A stretch of 33,188 bases of DNA, taken from the NCBI GenBank assembly GCA_016783505.1, contig JADHWK010000023.1, forward strand, positions 1 through 33,188, written 5' to 3'. How positions within the stretch are numbered: position 1 is the first letter of the stretch; each line of letters begins with the position of its first letter. Origin of the DNA: Candidatus Zhuqueibacterota bacterium (GTDB lineage Bacteria; BS750m-G25). The notes below the pieces were generated by a model. It worked only from the letters and a program-made list of their open reading frames with translations, made no database searches and was not told the origin of the DNA. Below are positions 32,353 to 33,188 of this stretch, in pieces. Both the position numbers and the translations under genes were made by a program.

Positions 32353-32910
32353 ATGAAAAAAATCTACTATTCATTTTGCCAAACCCCTCTTGGGGAGGTT
32401 CTTTTGGTATTCACCCCACGGGGGTTATGTCGGTTGGCTTTGCCTCATGAACCGGCGGATGGTGTCTTAGTTTCCATAAAGAAGACCTATGGGGACTATC
32501 ATCTAATTGAAGATAGCACAAAATATAATGGGGTAAAGATCGAACTGGAACGTTATTTTGGTGGCGAGTTAAAGAAATTCTCATGTCCCCTTGATCCTTC
32601 GGGAACCCCTTTCCAGCAGAAGGTCTGGAAAGTCCTGAGGATGATTCCCTTTGGCCAAACCCGATCCTATGGGGAGGTGGCCCTTAAGATCGGGAAACCA
32701 GGGGCGGCGCGGGCGGTGGGATCGGCCTGTGCCCGAAATCCCATCCCCATCCTGGTGTCCTGTCATCGGGTGGTGGGTAAGGACGGCTCTCTTGTCGGCT
32801 ATGGCGGGGGGTTAAGAATTAAGAAATATCTTCTTGAGCTTGAAAAAGAAAGGGCAGGGGAGCAGGGGGGTTGTACTGATTGTTTAGGAATTTCTAAAAA
32901 AGGGCTTTAA
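32353..32910 (+). CDS. ogt: Methylated-DNA--protein-cysteine S-methyltransferase
   Basis: 185 residues. An N-terminal ribonuclease H-like half is followed by the DNA-binding and active-site half: GTPFQQKVWKVLRMIPFGQTRSYGEVA (helix-turn-helix), ARAVGSACARNPIPI (arginine finger), and VSCHRVVGKDGSLVGYGGG with the acceptor Cys. The usual PCHR motif reads SCHR here, a conservative deviation near the active Cys. The protein removes methyl groups from O6-methylguanine in a suicide reaction. A short charged tail follows the domain. No SD precedes the ATG, and the promoter spacing implies a leaderless mRNA. Upstream terminator and own promoter make it a single-gene unit. Confidence 0.93.
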   Translation: MKKIYYSFCQTPLGEVLLVFTPRGLCRLALPHEPADGVLVSIKKTYGDYHLIEDSTKYNGVKIELERYFGGELKKFSCPLDPSGTPFQQKVWKVLRMIPFGQTRSYGEVALKIGKPGAARAVGSACARNPIPILVSCHRVVGKDGSLVGYGGGLRIKKYLLELEKERAGEQGGCTDCLGISKKGL

Positions 32911-33175
32911 AGTAGATCAGAATATCAACAAATTAATAGTAAGAAAATCAGATTATCAGTGTATCAGATTTTATCCTGATGTTCCGATTCACTGATCTTC
33001 CGACTGATATCCTGATCACCTGATATACTTATTTCCATCATTCCACCATTCCATTATTCCAGTTGTCCCGAACCTTTCGGAAAGATCTTGGGACGGGTCT
33101 GAGTTCTAACTGTCGGAACATTTGAATGGTTTTGGATGACAAAACAGCAATCATATCGTTAGTTCAGGAGGAAGA
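32911..33175. other. Intergenic region with CTGAT-rich stretch and palindrome
   Basis: 265 bp without a gene. At 32945-33025 short units built on TCAGAT/CTGATC/CTGATAT recur irregularly on a T-rich background, and 33028-33061 has ATTCCA units. A degenerate TCCCGAACCTTTCGG palindrome is at 33066-33080. Confidence 0.45.
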
Positions 33176-33188
33176 ATGAAACGAATTT
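33176..33188 (+). CDS. Start of a gene cut by the window edge
   Basis: ATG followed by AAACGAATT, with CAGGAGGAAG placed 4-8 nt before it, a strong ribosome-binding site. Only MKRI is visible, so nothing can be said of the product. Confidence 0.6.

Overview
The window looks like a chromosomal segment of an uncultured diderm (Gram-negative type) bacterium. Lipobox lipoproteins, a periplasmic tandem-PDZ protein, a tetraheme c-type protein and a near-consensus sigma-54 promoter all point that way. No rRNA, tRNA or marker gene fixes the phylum. An FCB-type or Desulfobacterota-like candidate lineage is only a guess.

Layout. (1) 1-7.2 kb is a mostly minus-strand block: a Clp1/GRC3-type polynucleotide kinase, an M29 aminopeptidase, an AT-rich insert of three small modules (conserved hypothetical, cupin, membrane-anchored alpha/beta hydrolase) separated by related imperfect repeats, a PqqD-like protein and an OPT-family transporter. 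(2) 7.3-9.9 kb, plus strand: a TlpA-like thioredoxin overlapping by 4 nt a metallophosphoesterase-like protein with a C-terminal tetraheme domain, then MgtC/SapB. (3) 10.1-16.8 kb: a decayed AT-rich membrane-protein gene, selA, a TerB/J-domain protein, selB (selenocysteine incorporation) and an AmrS-type radical SAM enzyme.

(4) The most interesting region is 16.8-22.7 kb. It is an array of single-gene modules, all on the plus strand, separated by elements with the hallmarks of integron attC sites: RYYYAAC and GTTRRRY-type end boxes, imperfect inverted repeats with unpaired bases, and a gene start soon after each site. The cargo is a flavodiiron protein, a secreted protein resembling part of DUF2723 proteins, a PhzF-like protein, an SDR, a methyltransferase and two decayed copies of the start of one SRPBCC-like gene. 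No integron integrase gene is visible, so this fits a CALIN (cluster of attC sites lacking an integrase). A possible further attC end lies at 29.1 kb.

(5) 22.9-27.1 kb carries envelope and peptidoglycan-related genes: a DUF1460 lipoprotein, NagA, and a lytic-transglycosylase-like lipoprotein with a truncated copy of its own 5' end 3 kb upstream. (6) 27.2-30.4 kb mixes intact small genes (YhhN-like, DUF5668-like, a conserved hypothetical) with broken ones (ferredoxin-like, methyltransferase). (7) 30.6-32.9 kb is well-regulated housekeeping/stress DNA: a tandem-PDZ protein, Hsp20 behind a sigma-54-type promoter, and an Ogt-type DNA repair gene on an apparently leaderless transcript. A new gene starts at the right edge.

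Short TCCCGAA/TTCGGGA palindromes and other dispersed repeats sit between genes throughout.
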